64,000 bases of DNA from an archaeon. GTDB taxonomy: Archaea > Thermoproteota > Nitrososphaeria > Nitrososphaerales > Gagatemarchaeaceae. The notes under the pieces were generated by a model. That model saw only the letters and a program-made list of their open reading frames with translations. It was not told the origin of the DNA and did not search any database. Positions 57,098 to 64,000 of this stretch are shown piece after piece. The translations under genes and the position numbers were made by a program. The stretch spans positions 186,001 to 250,000 of the forward strand of contig JAJYMY010000002.1 of the NCBI GenBank assembly GCA_021786575.1, given 5' to 3'. Each line of letters starts with the position of its first letter. Within the stretch, counting starts at the first letter, position 1.

Positions 57098-57693
57098 AAG
57101 TCCGTCAGCAGCCTGCTCGTCTTGATGTCTGGATAAGGAGAGTCTAAGCGCACCACCTTCAGCTTCATCCCTCTCCTGGCAGCCTCCATCCTGATTTCGT
57201 CTTCCATGTGGTACTGGTCGTAGCCCAGTGCAACCACATCCGGGCTCACCTTCTCGAGGGTGACATAGATGTCCCCTTCGACCCCAAGGATAGCCGCATC
57301 CACGTGCCTCAGCGCTAAGAGGAGCTTCGCGCGGTCCCTCTCCCCAATCAGCGGTTCCCGGTTTTTTCTCTTCCTGATGGTGCTGTCCCGGGCGACTGAG
57401 ACCACGAGCACATCCCCAAGCCGCCGCGCCTTCTCTATGGTGTAGAGGTGGCCATAGTGAATCACTTCGAAGCCGCCTCCGATGAATACGACCTTGATAG
57501 ACTTCCTCCCGCGGGGGGTCAACTCTGCCCCCCTAGGGCCAAACTTCACCATCCCCCGCGCCTCCAGCTTCTCGAGTTCCTCTCCCGCCTCCTCCGGGCT
57601 GAGACCGAGCCTTTCGGCGAGCTCGTCGGCCCCGACCTTCCTCCCGCTGATTCCCATCGAATATACCGCAGCGAGGACCTTGGTTCTGTTCAT
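57094..57693 (-). CDS. RibL-like nucleotidyltransferase fused to an N-terminal winged helix
   Basis: A 199-residue protein. Residues 1-65 look like a winged helix-turn-helix (SGRKVGADELAERLGLSPEEAGEELEKLEARGMVKFG). From 66 on it is a cytidylyltransferase-fold domain: GGGFEVIHYGHLYTIEKAR with HYGH at 79-82, and IKTSRLL at the end. Stand-alone archaeal homologues are FAD synthase RibL or glycerol-phosphate cytidylyltransferases. The wing may regulate riboflavin genes, as in some archaeal CTP-dependent riboflavin kinases. It lies 3 bp downstream of the Dph5-DUF357 gene, so the two are co-transcribed. Confidence 0.78.
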   Translation of the reverse strand: MNRTKVLAAVYSMGISGRKVGADELAERLGLSPEEAGEELEKLEARGMVKFGPRGAELTPRGRKSIKVVFIGGGFEVIHYGHLYTIEKARRLGDVLVVSVARDSTIRKRKNREPLIGERDRAKLLLALRHVDAAILGVEGDIYVTLEKVSPDVVALGYDQYHMEDEIRMEAARRGMKLKVVRLDSPYPDIKTSRLLTDF

Positions 57694-57696
57694 CAG

Positions 57697-58737
57697 TCAC
57701 CAGTCTATCTTTGCAACACCGGCGAACGAAAGGGAGTCCAAAAGCCCTTCGGCGTACCCGATGCTGAGCATCGCCATCTCGTCCTCCCCGTTCGCCAGGA
57801 AGGTCTCCGCGTCCTTCATGTACAGCTCGGCGTTCTCCACCACAGGCTCGTACTGCGCCGCGAGCCTCGGCTTCAGGCTCTCGAGCGCCTTCCTCGTCTT
57901 CGCCGCGTATCTGGGAACAAGTGTCTGCGCCGTCCTGAGCACGCCGTCCGAGTTACTTCTTACTTCATGGTCCGCCAGGCGGAATATGGCCGCGACTGCC
58001 TCGACCTCGGAGAAGTGCAGCTTCCCAGGGACTATGACGCTATGGGGTGGCTCACCGTACGCCTTCTTTGAAAGCTCGCGAAGGCTCCCAGCAGTGGTGT
58101 CGCAGCCCTCACGGCCCAGCCTCGAGAGGACCATGGCGAACGTGTCCTCGTTCACCGCACCGCGCTTGAAGTTCCCCTCTGCAAGCAGGAGGCCCGCTAT
58201 CGCGTCCCCAGGAGCAACCCCCTCTCCGCTCTGGACGTCGTACTCGAGGAGGATCAGGGTGTGGGCACCTTCAAGCAGGTTGGAGTGGAGGATGTGGTAC
58301 GCCTGCGTCAGCTTCCTCACTGACTCTCTGGTCACAGTGACCGTCCTTGAGAATTTGTAGGAGTGGAGTCCCGACGCACTGGCAGCCGCGGATGAGATGG
58401 TAGCCGAGTGTACTATGCGCGTCTCTATCCCCCTCCTGATCGCCCTCGCCCTCAGCTCGTTGTGGGTGGTAGCGATCATGGGGTCCCCGAGGACAGCCAG
58501 AACCACTCTCTTGCCCTCGGCCTCGGTGAGAATCGCGTTGCCGTCTTCTACGAAGCCTCGGTCCACCACGGACAGGGGCCTCCCCGTGGCCCGCTCGAGT
58601 TCCTTAATCAGCCGCGGCTCATGTGGGGTTGTGTAATACTCCAAATACACGGTGTCGGCCGACTTCATCTCAGCCGCCCCTTCTAGGGTTACTCCCATTG
58701 AGTTGAGGCCTAGTCCGACGAAGCTGAGACGGCCCAT
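57697..58737 (-). CDS. dph5: diphthine synthase Dph5 fused to a C-terminal DUF357 domain
   Basis: A 346-residue protein. The first about 260 residues are a SAM-dependent diphthine synthase: SFVGLGLNSMGVTLEGAAEMKSAD at the start, VLAVLGDPMIATTHNELRARAI near 80, and GLHSYKFSRTVTV near 128; it methylates the modified His of EF-2. The last about 85 residues (ALESLKPRLAAQYEPVVENAELYMKDA...AMLSIGYAEGLLDSL) match DUF357, a small helical domain usually encoded separately. ATG at 58737 is chosen (TATA-like TTGATATAG about 30 bp upstream) over an open frame to 58812. Confidence 0.88.
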   Translation of the reverse strand: MGRLSFVGLGLNSMGVTLEGAAEMKSADTVYLEYYTTPHEPRLIKELERATGRPLSVVDRGFVEDGNAILTEAEGKRVVLAVLGDPMIATTHNELRARAIRRGIETRIVHSATISSAAASASGLHSYKFSRTVTVTRESVRKLTQAYHILHSNLLEGAHTLILLEYDVQSGEGVAPGDAIAGLLLAEGNFKRGAVNEDTFAMVLSRLGREGCDTTAGSLRELSKKAYGEPPHSVIVPGKLHFSEVEAVAAIFRLADHEVRSNSDGVLRTAQTLVPRYAAKTRKALESLKPRLAAQYEPVVENAELYMKDAETFLANGEDEMAMLSIGYAEGLLDSLSFAGVAKIDW

Positions 58738-58872
58738 GACTGGTGTTCTGCTTTGCGGGGCTATATCAACTGAAGTCAAGCCCCAGACGAGCTCTCCGCT
58801 CGGTGGTCTCAATCTTACCTCCAGGATAAGCCATGTTCAACGCGTTTCAGTGTTGGTCGACCCTGAGAATGC

Positions 58873-58880
58873 TTTTAATT
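58873..58880 (+). promoter_or_regulatory. TATA-like box for tRNA-Lys
   Basis: TTTTAATT is centred about 30 bp upstream of the tRNA 5' end at 58906. Confidence 0.6.
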
Positions 58881-58905
58881 GCTCACGGATTGGCAGGCGC
58901 CCGGT

Positions 58906-59022
58906 GGGCCTGTGGCTCAGCCAGGTTAGAGCGGCTGGCTCTTAGCTAGCTCATGGGAGTCACCAGCATGCCGTGGGAGACGCTCTAAGCGTCCACGAAT
59001 TCGAATCCCACCAGGCCCGCCA
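58906..59022 (+). tRNA. tRNA-Lys(CUU) with two introns and encoded CCA
   Basis: Acceptor GGGCCTG (58906-58912) pairs with CAGGCCC (59012-59018); D stem GCTC/GAGC; anticodon stem GCTGG/CCAGC (58934-58938, 58963-58967); loop C-T-CTT-A with anticodon CTT at 58941-58943; variable ATGCC; T stem GTGGG (58973-58977) with CCCAC (59007-59011) around TTCGAAT. Intron 1 is 17 nt (58945-58961) at the canonical 37/38 site, with CTCT/GGAG as central helix. Intron 2 is 22 nt (58978-58999) between positions 53 and 54, with central helix CGTG/CACG, bulges GG|A and AA|T, and inner stem GACGC/GCGTC. Discriminator G59019, then CCA 59020-59022. Confidence 0.92.
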
Positions 59023-59798
59023 CCTCGGCGTGAGTGAATAGTAGATTCCACGCCAGTTTGGGTCTCATGTGCTCGAACAGCCTCTACCGCGCTCCTGAGA
59101 CTAAGATGCGCATCCGGGGTGGGAGGCCATTCGAATCACCCAGAGGCACGCACTGAGCTACGTCTTGAGAGAGGGCCTGAACCCGCGGAACGACCCTACA
59201 AACCAACTATCGGATTGCACTCCAGGACTCGACTTCTCACGCTGAATCGAACCGTTCCATGATGGCGGGCTGGGATTGTCCGTTGCGATCCTTCGGCTCC
59301 TCTCTTCGCTCAGCGGCGACCCATCTCAACCGTGTCCAAGGCTAGGTCTAGACGCGAATTGCCTCGCCTGTCTACCCCTCGGAACTCATCGCTCCTTTCT
59401 TCTCCCACTTCCGTCCCGGTAACTCTTTCCTAATGTTGGCGCTACGACGGGCTCGTAAAATCCGGATGGTTCAAGCTCCTTCTGGATGATGGCTCTCGGC
59501 CCCCTCTGTGACCTGACCGAAGAACCAAACCCTTGTCGAAACTGGCTTCTCCGAATCATTTCGGCTTGAACTGACTTCACACGAACCATTCACCATTCGG
59601 CCCTATCGGCTAGGGCATTTGGTTAAGCGTATCCTGCGAGTCTATAGGGATGGAGCGAACCGCAGGTCGAAGATCTAGGCTAGATTTTGGTCGCAGCCAG
59701 CTGGTTGACCTTCATCGGCCCGACAGCAAGCACGCACATATTTCAAATATGAGAATCGTCTTGTCTTCTTATTAGTCAAAGCCCGCGCGCCTGAAATC
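59023..59798. other. gene-poor interval downstream of tRNA-Lys
   Basis: No gene is supported. Noted inside: a tRNA-like arm (GGGTG 59117-59121, TTCGAAT 59130-59136, CACCC 59137-59141) that does not complete a tRNA; the hairpin GCCCTA/TAGGGC (59600-59616); the palindrome CATATTT-C-AAATATG (59737-59751); and CTTATTAGTC (59768-59777), the TATA-like box of the next gene. Composition is less GC-rich than flanking genes, which could mark a decayed gene or element. Confidence 0.5.
59737..59751. promoter_or_regulatory. palindromic operator candidate upstream of the GltD-like gene
   Basis: CATATTT-C-AAATATG is a perfect 7+7 inverted repeat ending 16 bp before the TATA-like box and 47 bp before the start codon at 59799, a suitable place for an activator or repressor dimer. 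Confidence 0.45.
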
Positions 59799-61298
59799 GT
59801 GATTGGGCTGTCGCTCAAGACAGAGAGGATTGCAAAATTCCCGTTCCCCAAGTTGGACGCGGAGGCGCGGAAAGGGACCTTCGAAGAGGTCCAGCTCCCT
59901 TACACGATGGAGCAGGCGATGGAAGAGGCCAGCAGGTGCGTCACCTGCGGGAACCCTGTGTGCATCGACGCATGCCCGCTTCAGACGGACATCAGGGGGA
60001 TGTGCGAAGCCGTCTCCAGGGGGGACCTGGCGACCGCCTACCACAGGATACGCGAGACCAACCCGCTACTTGGGACCACGGCCCGGTGCTGCCCTCAACT
60101 TGACAGCCTCTGCGAGGCGGCCTGTGTCATAGGCACGAGGGGCGAGCCTGTTGCCTCGGGGATGATTCAGCGCTTCGTGGCAGACTGGGAGAGAACCGTA
60201 GCAAGGCAGCCGGATCCGATGAAGAGGGAGCCGACTGGCAAAAGGGTCGCTGTCGTCGGAGGGGGACCAGCGGGACTCGCCGCTGCCGAGCTCCTCCTAC
60301 GTTACGGCCATGAAGTCACGATCTATGACGAGCTCCCCATCCTAGGCGGGACGGCAAGGTACGGAATTCCTGACTACCACCTCCCCAAAGACGTCCTGAA
60401 GTACGAAGCGGAGAGGATTCTGGCCATGGGGGTCCAAGCGAAGATCGGGTTGAAGGTGGGGGCTGACATCAGCTTGGACGACCTCAGGTCTGAGTATGAC
60501 GCTGTCCTCATAGCGACGGGGGCCAAGGATGTCTCGAAGTCCGAGACGCCAGGTTCTGACCTGTTGGGGGTGTACGACGGATACGGGTTCTTGGAAGACG
60601 TCTTCGTCGGAGGGGTGCGCAGGTACATCGCGAATCCCACATGCCAACTCGGCAAGAAAATCCTAGTGATTGGTGGAGGGAACACCGCTCTGGACTGCGC
60701 AAGGACCGCGTTGAGGCTCTCCGGTGGAGAGGTGACCATGGTATACAGGAGGACGGAAGCGGAGATGCCCGTGGACAAGATATTGGCTGAGGAGGGGAAG
60801 GAGGAGGGAGTCCGTATGATGTTCCTGATGGCGCCGAAGGCATATGTGGGGACGGGAGGAAAGCTGACGAAGGTCTCTATGACCGTGATGAAACTGGGGG
60901 ATGTCGACTCCTCGGGGAGACGTTCCCCGGTCCTGACGGGAGAGTCGGTGGACATCGAGTGCGACTCGGTAATCGTTGCCATAGGACGCGGCCCCAACAG
61001 CTACCTGCAGAGGATGGCTGGAATCAAGTCGGGACCAAAGGGGGGGATTATCACCGACGACCGTTCCATGACGTCTATCCCGGGCGTTTTCGCCGCGGGG
61101 GACGTGGTTACGGGAGAGAGCCTAGTAGTCAAGGCGATGGGGAAGGGGAGGGAGGCAGCTCAGAGGCTCCATGAGTACCTGATGGGGACCGAGTCGAAAC
61201 ACACATCCCTCTACGATTATTACTTCACTAGAAGGACGACCGGGATCTACTACAGGGACATGTTAGACGGCAAGGAGGAAAGGCTTCCCCCCGTCTAG
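59799..61298 (+). CDS. GltD-like NADPH-dependent oxidoreductase (glutamate synthase small-subunit type)
   Basis: A 499-residue flavoprotein. N-terminal Fe-S domain: CVTCGNPVCIDACPL near 49 and CPQLDSLCEAACV near 99. VAVVGGGPAGLAAAELLLRYGHEV near residue 151 binds FAD; VIGGGNTALDCARTALRLS near 290 binds NADPH; GVFAAGDVVTGESLVVKAMGKGREAA near 430 closes the FAD domain. Relatives include the GltD subunit, archaeal homologues of NfnB and sulfide dehydrogenase. No glutamate synthase large subunit is nearby, so the substrate is uncertain. GTG at 59799. Confidence 0.88.
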   Translation: MIGLSLKTERIAKFPFPKLDAEARKGTFEEVQLPYTMEQAMEEASRCVTCGNPVCIDACPLQTDIRGMCEAVSRGDLATAYHRIRETNPLLGTTARCCPQLDSLCEAACVIGTRGEPVASGMIQRFVADWERTVARQPDPMKREPTGKRVAVVGGGPAGLAAAELLLRYGHEVTIYDELPILGGTARYGIPDYHLPKDVLKYEAERILAMGVQAKIGLKVGADISLDDLRSEYDAVLIATGAKDVSKSETPGSDLLGVYDGYGFLEDVFVGGVRRYIANPTCQLGKKILVIGGGNTALDCARTALRLSGGEVTMVYRRTEAEMPVDKILAEEGKEEGVRMMFLMAPKAYVGTGGKLTKVSMTVMKLGDVDSSGRRSPVLTGESVDIECDSVIVAIGRGPNSYLQRMAGIKSGPKGGIITDDRSMTSIPGVFAAGDVVTGESLVVKAMGKGREAAQRLHEYLMGTESKHTSLYDYYFTRRTTGIYYRDMLDGKEERLPPV

Positions 61299-61459
61299 GC
61301 GCGTCAGGTCGTCGCGATGTGGCTCATTGGGTCCCCCGGCAAACCCCTCTCGCACTAAGGCGCACGTAGCCACAAGTTTCGTCAAATGCCGAATTGGCCC
61401 CAAAATTCGCGCATTTACTATAGGTCTTATATTCTAATCCTAGAAAATCTCTGACGCGC

Positions 61460-61654
61460 GTGAAGTCTAAAGACGCGGTCGCTGGTGTCCTCATCGCAAT
61501 CCCTTTCATCGTCTACTTCGCCATTCCTACGTACAACGTGGTGAACCCCGCGTGGGCGGGCGTCCCCTTCTTCTGGTGGTACCAGACCGTGTGGCTCGGT
61601 CTGAGCGCAGTCTTCTTCTTCATTGCGGCGCTCCTTCTGGGGAGGAAGAGCTAG
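61460..61654 (+). CDS. small two-helix membrane protein (DUF3311-type)
   Basis: Sixty-four residues with two hydrophobic helices (AGVLIAIPFIVYFAIPTYN and VWLGLSAVFFFIAALLLG) joined by a short loop with WAGVPFFWWYQ. Such proteins are commonly encoded directly before sodium:solute symporters and are probably small accessory subunits. Start GTG at 61460, stop 1 bp before the symporter ATG. TATA-like GTCTTATATTC lies about 30 bp upstream. Confidence 0.8.
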   Translation: MKSKDAVAGVLIAIPFIVYFAIPTYNVVNPAWAGVPFFWWYQTVWLGLSAVFFFIAALLLGRKS

Positions 61655-61655
61655 C

Positions 61656-63143
61656 ATGATGGCAATAGATGGGGTAATCGCATTCCTTGCGCTTTTCGTG
61701 GTGTTCGTCGCGCTCGGGTTCTTCGGATCACGTTGGAGGAAGGGTGACCTCAACAATCTCACTGAATGGGCCCTGGGCGGAAAACGGCTTGGGACCTACC
61801 TGGTATGGTTCTTGGTCGGCGCCGACCTTTACACAGCCTATACTTTCATCGCGATCCCATCTGGTGTCTACGCCAAGGGGGCGATTTACAACTTCGCTGT
61901 TCCGTATGTGGCGCTCACTTTCGGCTTAGCCATACTGTTCATGCCCAGGCTGTGGCGCATAGCTCACGAGAAGGGGTACGTCACCGGCGCTGACTTCGCG
62001 AAGGGGACGTTCAACAGCACCACATTGGCGATGCTGATAGCCATAGTGGGGATAACCGCGGAGCTACCGTACATCGCCCTCCAGATAGTGGGGATGCAGG
62101 CTGTCTTGTCCACCATGCTGGCGGGGGTGTCTGACGTAGCAACTGTGTCCGAAGTCTCCCTCATAATCGCCTTCATAGTCCTGGCGGCGTTCACTTACAC
62201 AAGCGGGCTGAGGGGAGCAACACTGACGGCAGTGATGAAGGACATAATCATCTTTGGTGGCATAATAGCCGTGATAATTGTGGTCGCCGTGGCAGGAGGT
62301 TTCTCGTCAGGCTTCACTGCCAAGCCGGTATACTCGACCCTGGCTCCTACACTCGAGAACGCATACTGGAGCATATTCATCGTGAGCGCCCTGGGGCTCT
62401 ACCTGTACCCGCACGCCATCAACGGGGTCCTCAGCGGGCAGGACGCAGAGAAAGTGAGGAAGAGCACGGCACTGCTACCAATCTATGGCATCGGACTGGG
62501 ACTGCTGGCGATGTACGGCGTGCTAATCTACGGCAACTCACCGGCCCTGGACTTCGTGAAGTCTCACGGTGGGAGCGGTCTGCTTGTAGTCCCCTCTTTG
62601 ATTCAGAGTGTGCTACCGGCGTGGGCGGCTGGCATCGCGTTCCTGGGGATATTCATCGGGGGGCTGGTCCCTGCCGCTATAATGGCCATATCGCAGGCGA
62701 ACCTGCTCACTAGGAACATCGTTAAGGAGTTCAGGCCGAACTTGTCAGCAGAGGCTGAGACGCAGATAGCAAAATGGGCCTCTGTCGCCTTCAAGTTCAT
62801 CGCATTGGCGTTCGTCTTCGTCGTCAACTCCACCTACGCGGTGCAACTCCAGCTGTTCGGGACCATCCTGATCGTGCAGACACTTCCAGCGATGTTCGGG
62901 GGGCTGATTACCAGCAGGCTGAACAAGAACGGCCTAATCGTGGGTCTTGTAGCTGGTGAAGCGGCTGGCATCTACCTGATGGCCGATGCCAACAAATTCG
63001 GTACCTGGTCGACTTCGTTCTTCAGCACACCGCCGTTCGGTGCCTTCTACGTAGGCGCCACCGCGCTGGCGTTGAACATGGTCATCGTGCTATTGTGGAC
63101 CATGGTATCTAGGCCAAAAGCCAGGGTAACCCAGAGCGCATAG
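61656..63143 (+). CDS. sodium:solute symporter family transporter
   Basis: A 495-residue protein with about 13 hydrophobic segments. RLGTYLVWFLVGADLYTAYTFIAIPSG near residue 36 and ITAELPYIALQIVGMQAV near 130 match SSS-family transporters; GLVPAAIMAISQANLLTRN near 330 is the TM8-like Na-site region. Substrates range over carboxylates, amino acids and others. The ATG at 61656 is chosen because GGGGAGGAAG lies 8 nt upstream and it follows the small membrane protein gene by 1 bp. Confidence 0.9.
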   Translation: MMAIDGVIAFLALFVVFVALGFFGSRWRKGDLNNLTEWALGGKRLGTYLVWFLVGADLYTAYTFIAIPSGVYAKGAIYNFAVPYVALTFGLAILFMPRLWRIAHEKGYVTGADFAKGTFNSTTLAMLIAIVGITAELPYIALQIVGMQAVLSTMLAGVSDVATVSEVSLIIAFIVLAAFTYTSGLRGATLTAVMKDIIIFGGIIAVIIVVAVAGGFSSGFTAKPVYSTLAPTLENAYWSIFIVSALGLYLYPHAINGVLSGQDAEKVRKSTALLPIYGIGLGLLAMYGVLIYGNSPALDFVKSHGGSGLLVVPSLIQSVLPAWAAGIAFLGIFIGGLVPAAIMAISQANLLTRNIVKEFRPNLSAEAETQIAKWASVAFKFIALAFVFVVNSTYAVQLQLFGTILIVQTLPAMFGGLITSRLNKNGLIVGLVAGEAAGIYLMADANKFGTWSTSFFSTPPFGAFYVGATALALNMVIVLLWTMVSRPKARVTQSA

Positions 63144-63171
63144 CCTAAATCCTGGCCTCCATGCGTCACCT

Positions 63172-64000
63172 ATGATGAAAGCCGCCCGCTATCACTCGCC
63201 AGGCGGTCCCGATGTCCTCACCTACGAGAGCGTTGAAACCCCTAAGCTCGACCGGGGGGAAGTCCTGCTGAAGGTCGCGGGATGCTCGGTGAACCGGCTC
63301 GACGTCTGGGCGAGGAGCGGCAGATATCAGACGCGACTCCCACACGCGCCTGGAACAGACATCGCTGGCGAGGTGGTTTCCTGCGGTCCGGGGACGAAGG
63401 TGGCGCCTGGACTGAAAGCCGTCGTCTACCCGGTGATTTCCGACGGCACGTGCGCTTATTGTAGGAGGGGGGACCGGAACCTCTGCGTAGCGAGGGGGTT
63501 CGTAGGAATAGCCACCGAGGGAGGCTACGCTGAGCAAGTGGTGGTCCCGGAGGCGAACCTGATCCCAGCCGACGGAATCGACCCCGAAGCCGCTGCCGCC
63601 ATCCCAGTAGACTTTGGGACCGCGTGGAGGGGGCTTAGTTCGTTGGCGAGGGCCGGCAAGGATGACACAGTTCTGGTCTGGGGCGCCGCAGGTGGACTTG
63701 GCCACGCGGCCGTCCAAATCGCGAAGTTAGTCGGAGCCAAGGTCATAGCCGTGGTCGGGAACGACGAAAAGGCGGACTTCGTGAGGTCTTTGGGCGCCGA
63801 CCTAGTCATAAACCACAGGTCCCAGAACGTCGTCGAGGAGACGCGCTCCTTCACCGACGGGATAGGCGCGTCCGTTGTCTTCGACCACGTCGGCGGCGAC
63901 ACTTGGGGTGTGAGCTTAGCCTCCCTGGCCAGGGGCGGGAGGATGCTCACTTTGGGGCTCACCTCCGGGGCGAAGTTCGAAGTGGAAGTGCGCCACATCT
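63172..64000 (+). CDS. MDR-family zinc-type alcohol dehydrogenase/quinone oxidoreductase, truncated at window end
   Basis: Open from ATG at 63172 (ATGATG; the second ATG at 63175 is equally likely) to the window edge: 276 codons. MKAARYHSPGGPDVL and LLKVAGCSVNRLDVWARSG form the GroES-like domain; HAPGTDIAGEV, a structural-zinc pattern (CAYCRRGDRNLC) near residue 85, and VWGAAGGLGHAAVQIAKLVGAKVIAV for NADP. Probable NADPH-dependent oxidoreductase. GCCTAAATCC at 63142-63150 is a TATA-like box about 27 bp upstream. Confidence 0.87.
   Translation, partial: MMKAARYHSPGGPDVLTYESVETPKLDRGEVLLKVAGCSVNRLDVWARSGRYQTRLPHAPGTDIAGEVVSCGPGTKVAPGLKAVVYPVISDGTCAYCRRGDRNLCVARGFVGIATEGGYAEQVVVPEANLIPADGIDPEAAAAIPVDFGTAWRGLSSLARAGKDDTVLVWGAAGGLGHAAVQIAKLVGAKVIAVVGNDEKADFVRSLGADLVINHRSQNVVEETRSFTDGIGASVVFDHVGGDTWGVSLASLARGGRMLTLGLTSGAKFEVEVRHI

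Noticed and set aside
59080-59147. A second tRNA downstream of tRNA-Lys (GCCTCT/AGAGGC acceptor-like pair, GGGTG/CACCC around TTCGAAT)
   Set aside because: The T stem needs an 8-base insert, the total length is then too short, and no D arm or anticodon arm fits. At most a decayed fragment.
1-64000. CRISPR arrays, insertion sequences, rRNA genes
   Set aside because: No regularly spaced repeats, transposase-like proteins with flanking repeats, or rRNA sequence were seen when reading through the intergenic regions.

Overview
The window comes from an archaeon. Visible markers are an MCM helicase, GINS, a small RFC subunit, FEN1, Hel308, proteasome beta subunits, a KH/beta-CASP termination nuclease (FttA/aCPSF1), KEOPS subunits (Kae1, Bud32, Pcc1), aEF-1beta, eS1, uS15, eL15, glycerol-1-phosphate dehydrogenase, geranylgeranyl reductase, diphthine synthase, Pth2, TruD and a Zn-type dicluster ferredoxin. 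The DNA is GC-rich (about 60% by eye) and many genes start with TTG or GTG. Two proteasome beta paralogues, the zinc ferredoxin, a 3-hydroxyacyl-CoA dehydrogenase/enoyl-CoA hydratase fusion and a tRNA with a non-canonical intron suggest a TACK-group archaeon, perhaps a heterotrophic Thaumarchaeota/Nitrososphaeria-like lineage. This placement is inference. No CRISPR array, insertion sequence or rRNA was seen.

Layout. 1-7.5 kb (minus): methyltransferase, AsnB-like PP-loop enzyme, Hel308, MCM (split by an intein in its P-loop) and GINS. 7.8-14.9 kb (plus): RfcS, a frameshifted HisS, an Lrp-type sensor domain, threonine dehydrogenase plus 2-amino-3-ketobutyrate CoA ligase, archease plus RtcB. 15-18.9 kb (minus): PAC2 protein, PDCD5-like protein, zinc ferredoxin, RpiA, coiled-coil protein, LSm. 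18.9-28.8 kb: PUA protein, SepF, FttA plus active proteasome beta, G1P dehydrogenase, FKBP PPIase, class V aminotransferase, NMN adenylyltransferase, RtcA, a second proteasome beta lacking the catalytic Thr, and an MBL-fold hydrolase. 28.8-29.7 kb: two very small minus-strand genes and a gene-poor stretch. 29.7-37.4 kb: acyl-CoA metabolism (alpha-methylacyl-CoA racemase, thiolase, HAD/ECH fusion, acyl-CoA dehydrogenase, SCPx-like thiolase, DUF35, SCP2). 37.4-48.7 kb: RNase P Pop5, RNA-binding protein, KEOPS genes, uS15, DHH protein, SerS, eS1, YchF GTPase, FAD oxidoreductase, SerA-like dehydrogenase, eL15. 48.7-58.7 kb: ferredoxin-NADP reductase-like flavoprotein, TruD, Pth2, geranylgeranyl reductase, Zn-ribbon, EF-1beta, FEN1, hotdog thioesterase, Hjc-like nuclease, translin, RibL-like enzyme, Dph5-DUF357 fusion. 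58.9-64 kb: a two-intron tRNA-Lys, a 780-base gene-poor gap, a GltD-like protein, a small membrane protein plus sodium:solute symporter, and a truncated MDR oxidoreductase.

Most of the window is housekeeping information processing in tightly packed, often overlapping operons. Many genes have an AT-rich TATA-like box 25-32 bp before the start codon, which suggests leaderless transcripts. Start/stop overlaps use all four NTGA forms. The most distinctive parts are: the acyl-CoA cluster, whose composition matches branched-chain (possibly isoprenoid) beta-oxidation; the tRNA-Lys with a T-arm intron; the MCM intein with both endonuclease catalytic Asp residues replaced; the catalytically empty proteasome beta; and several clusters of perfect hairpins in gene-free DNA that may be undescribed RNAs.
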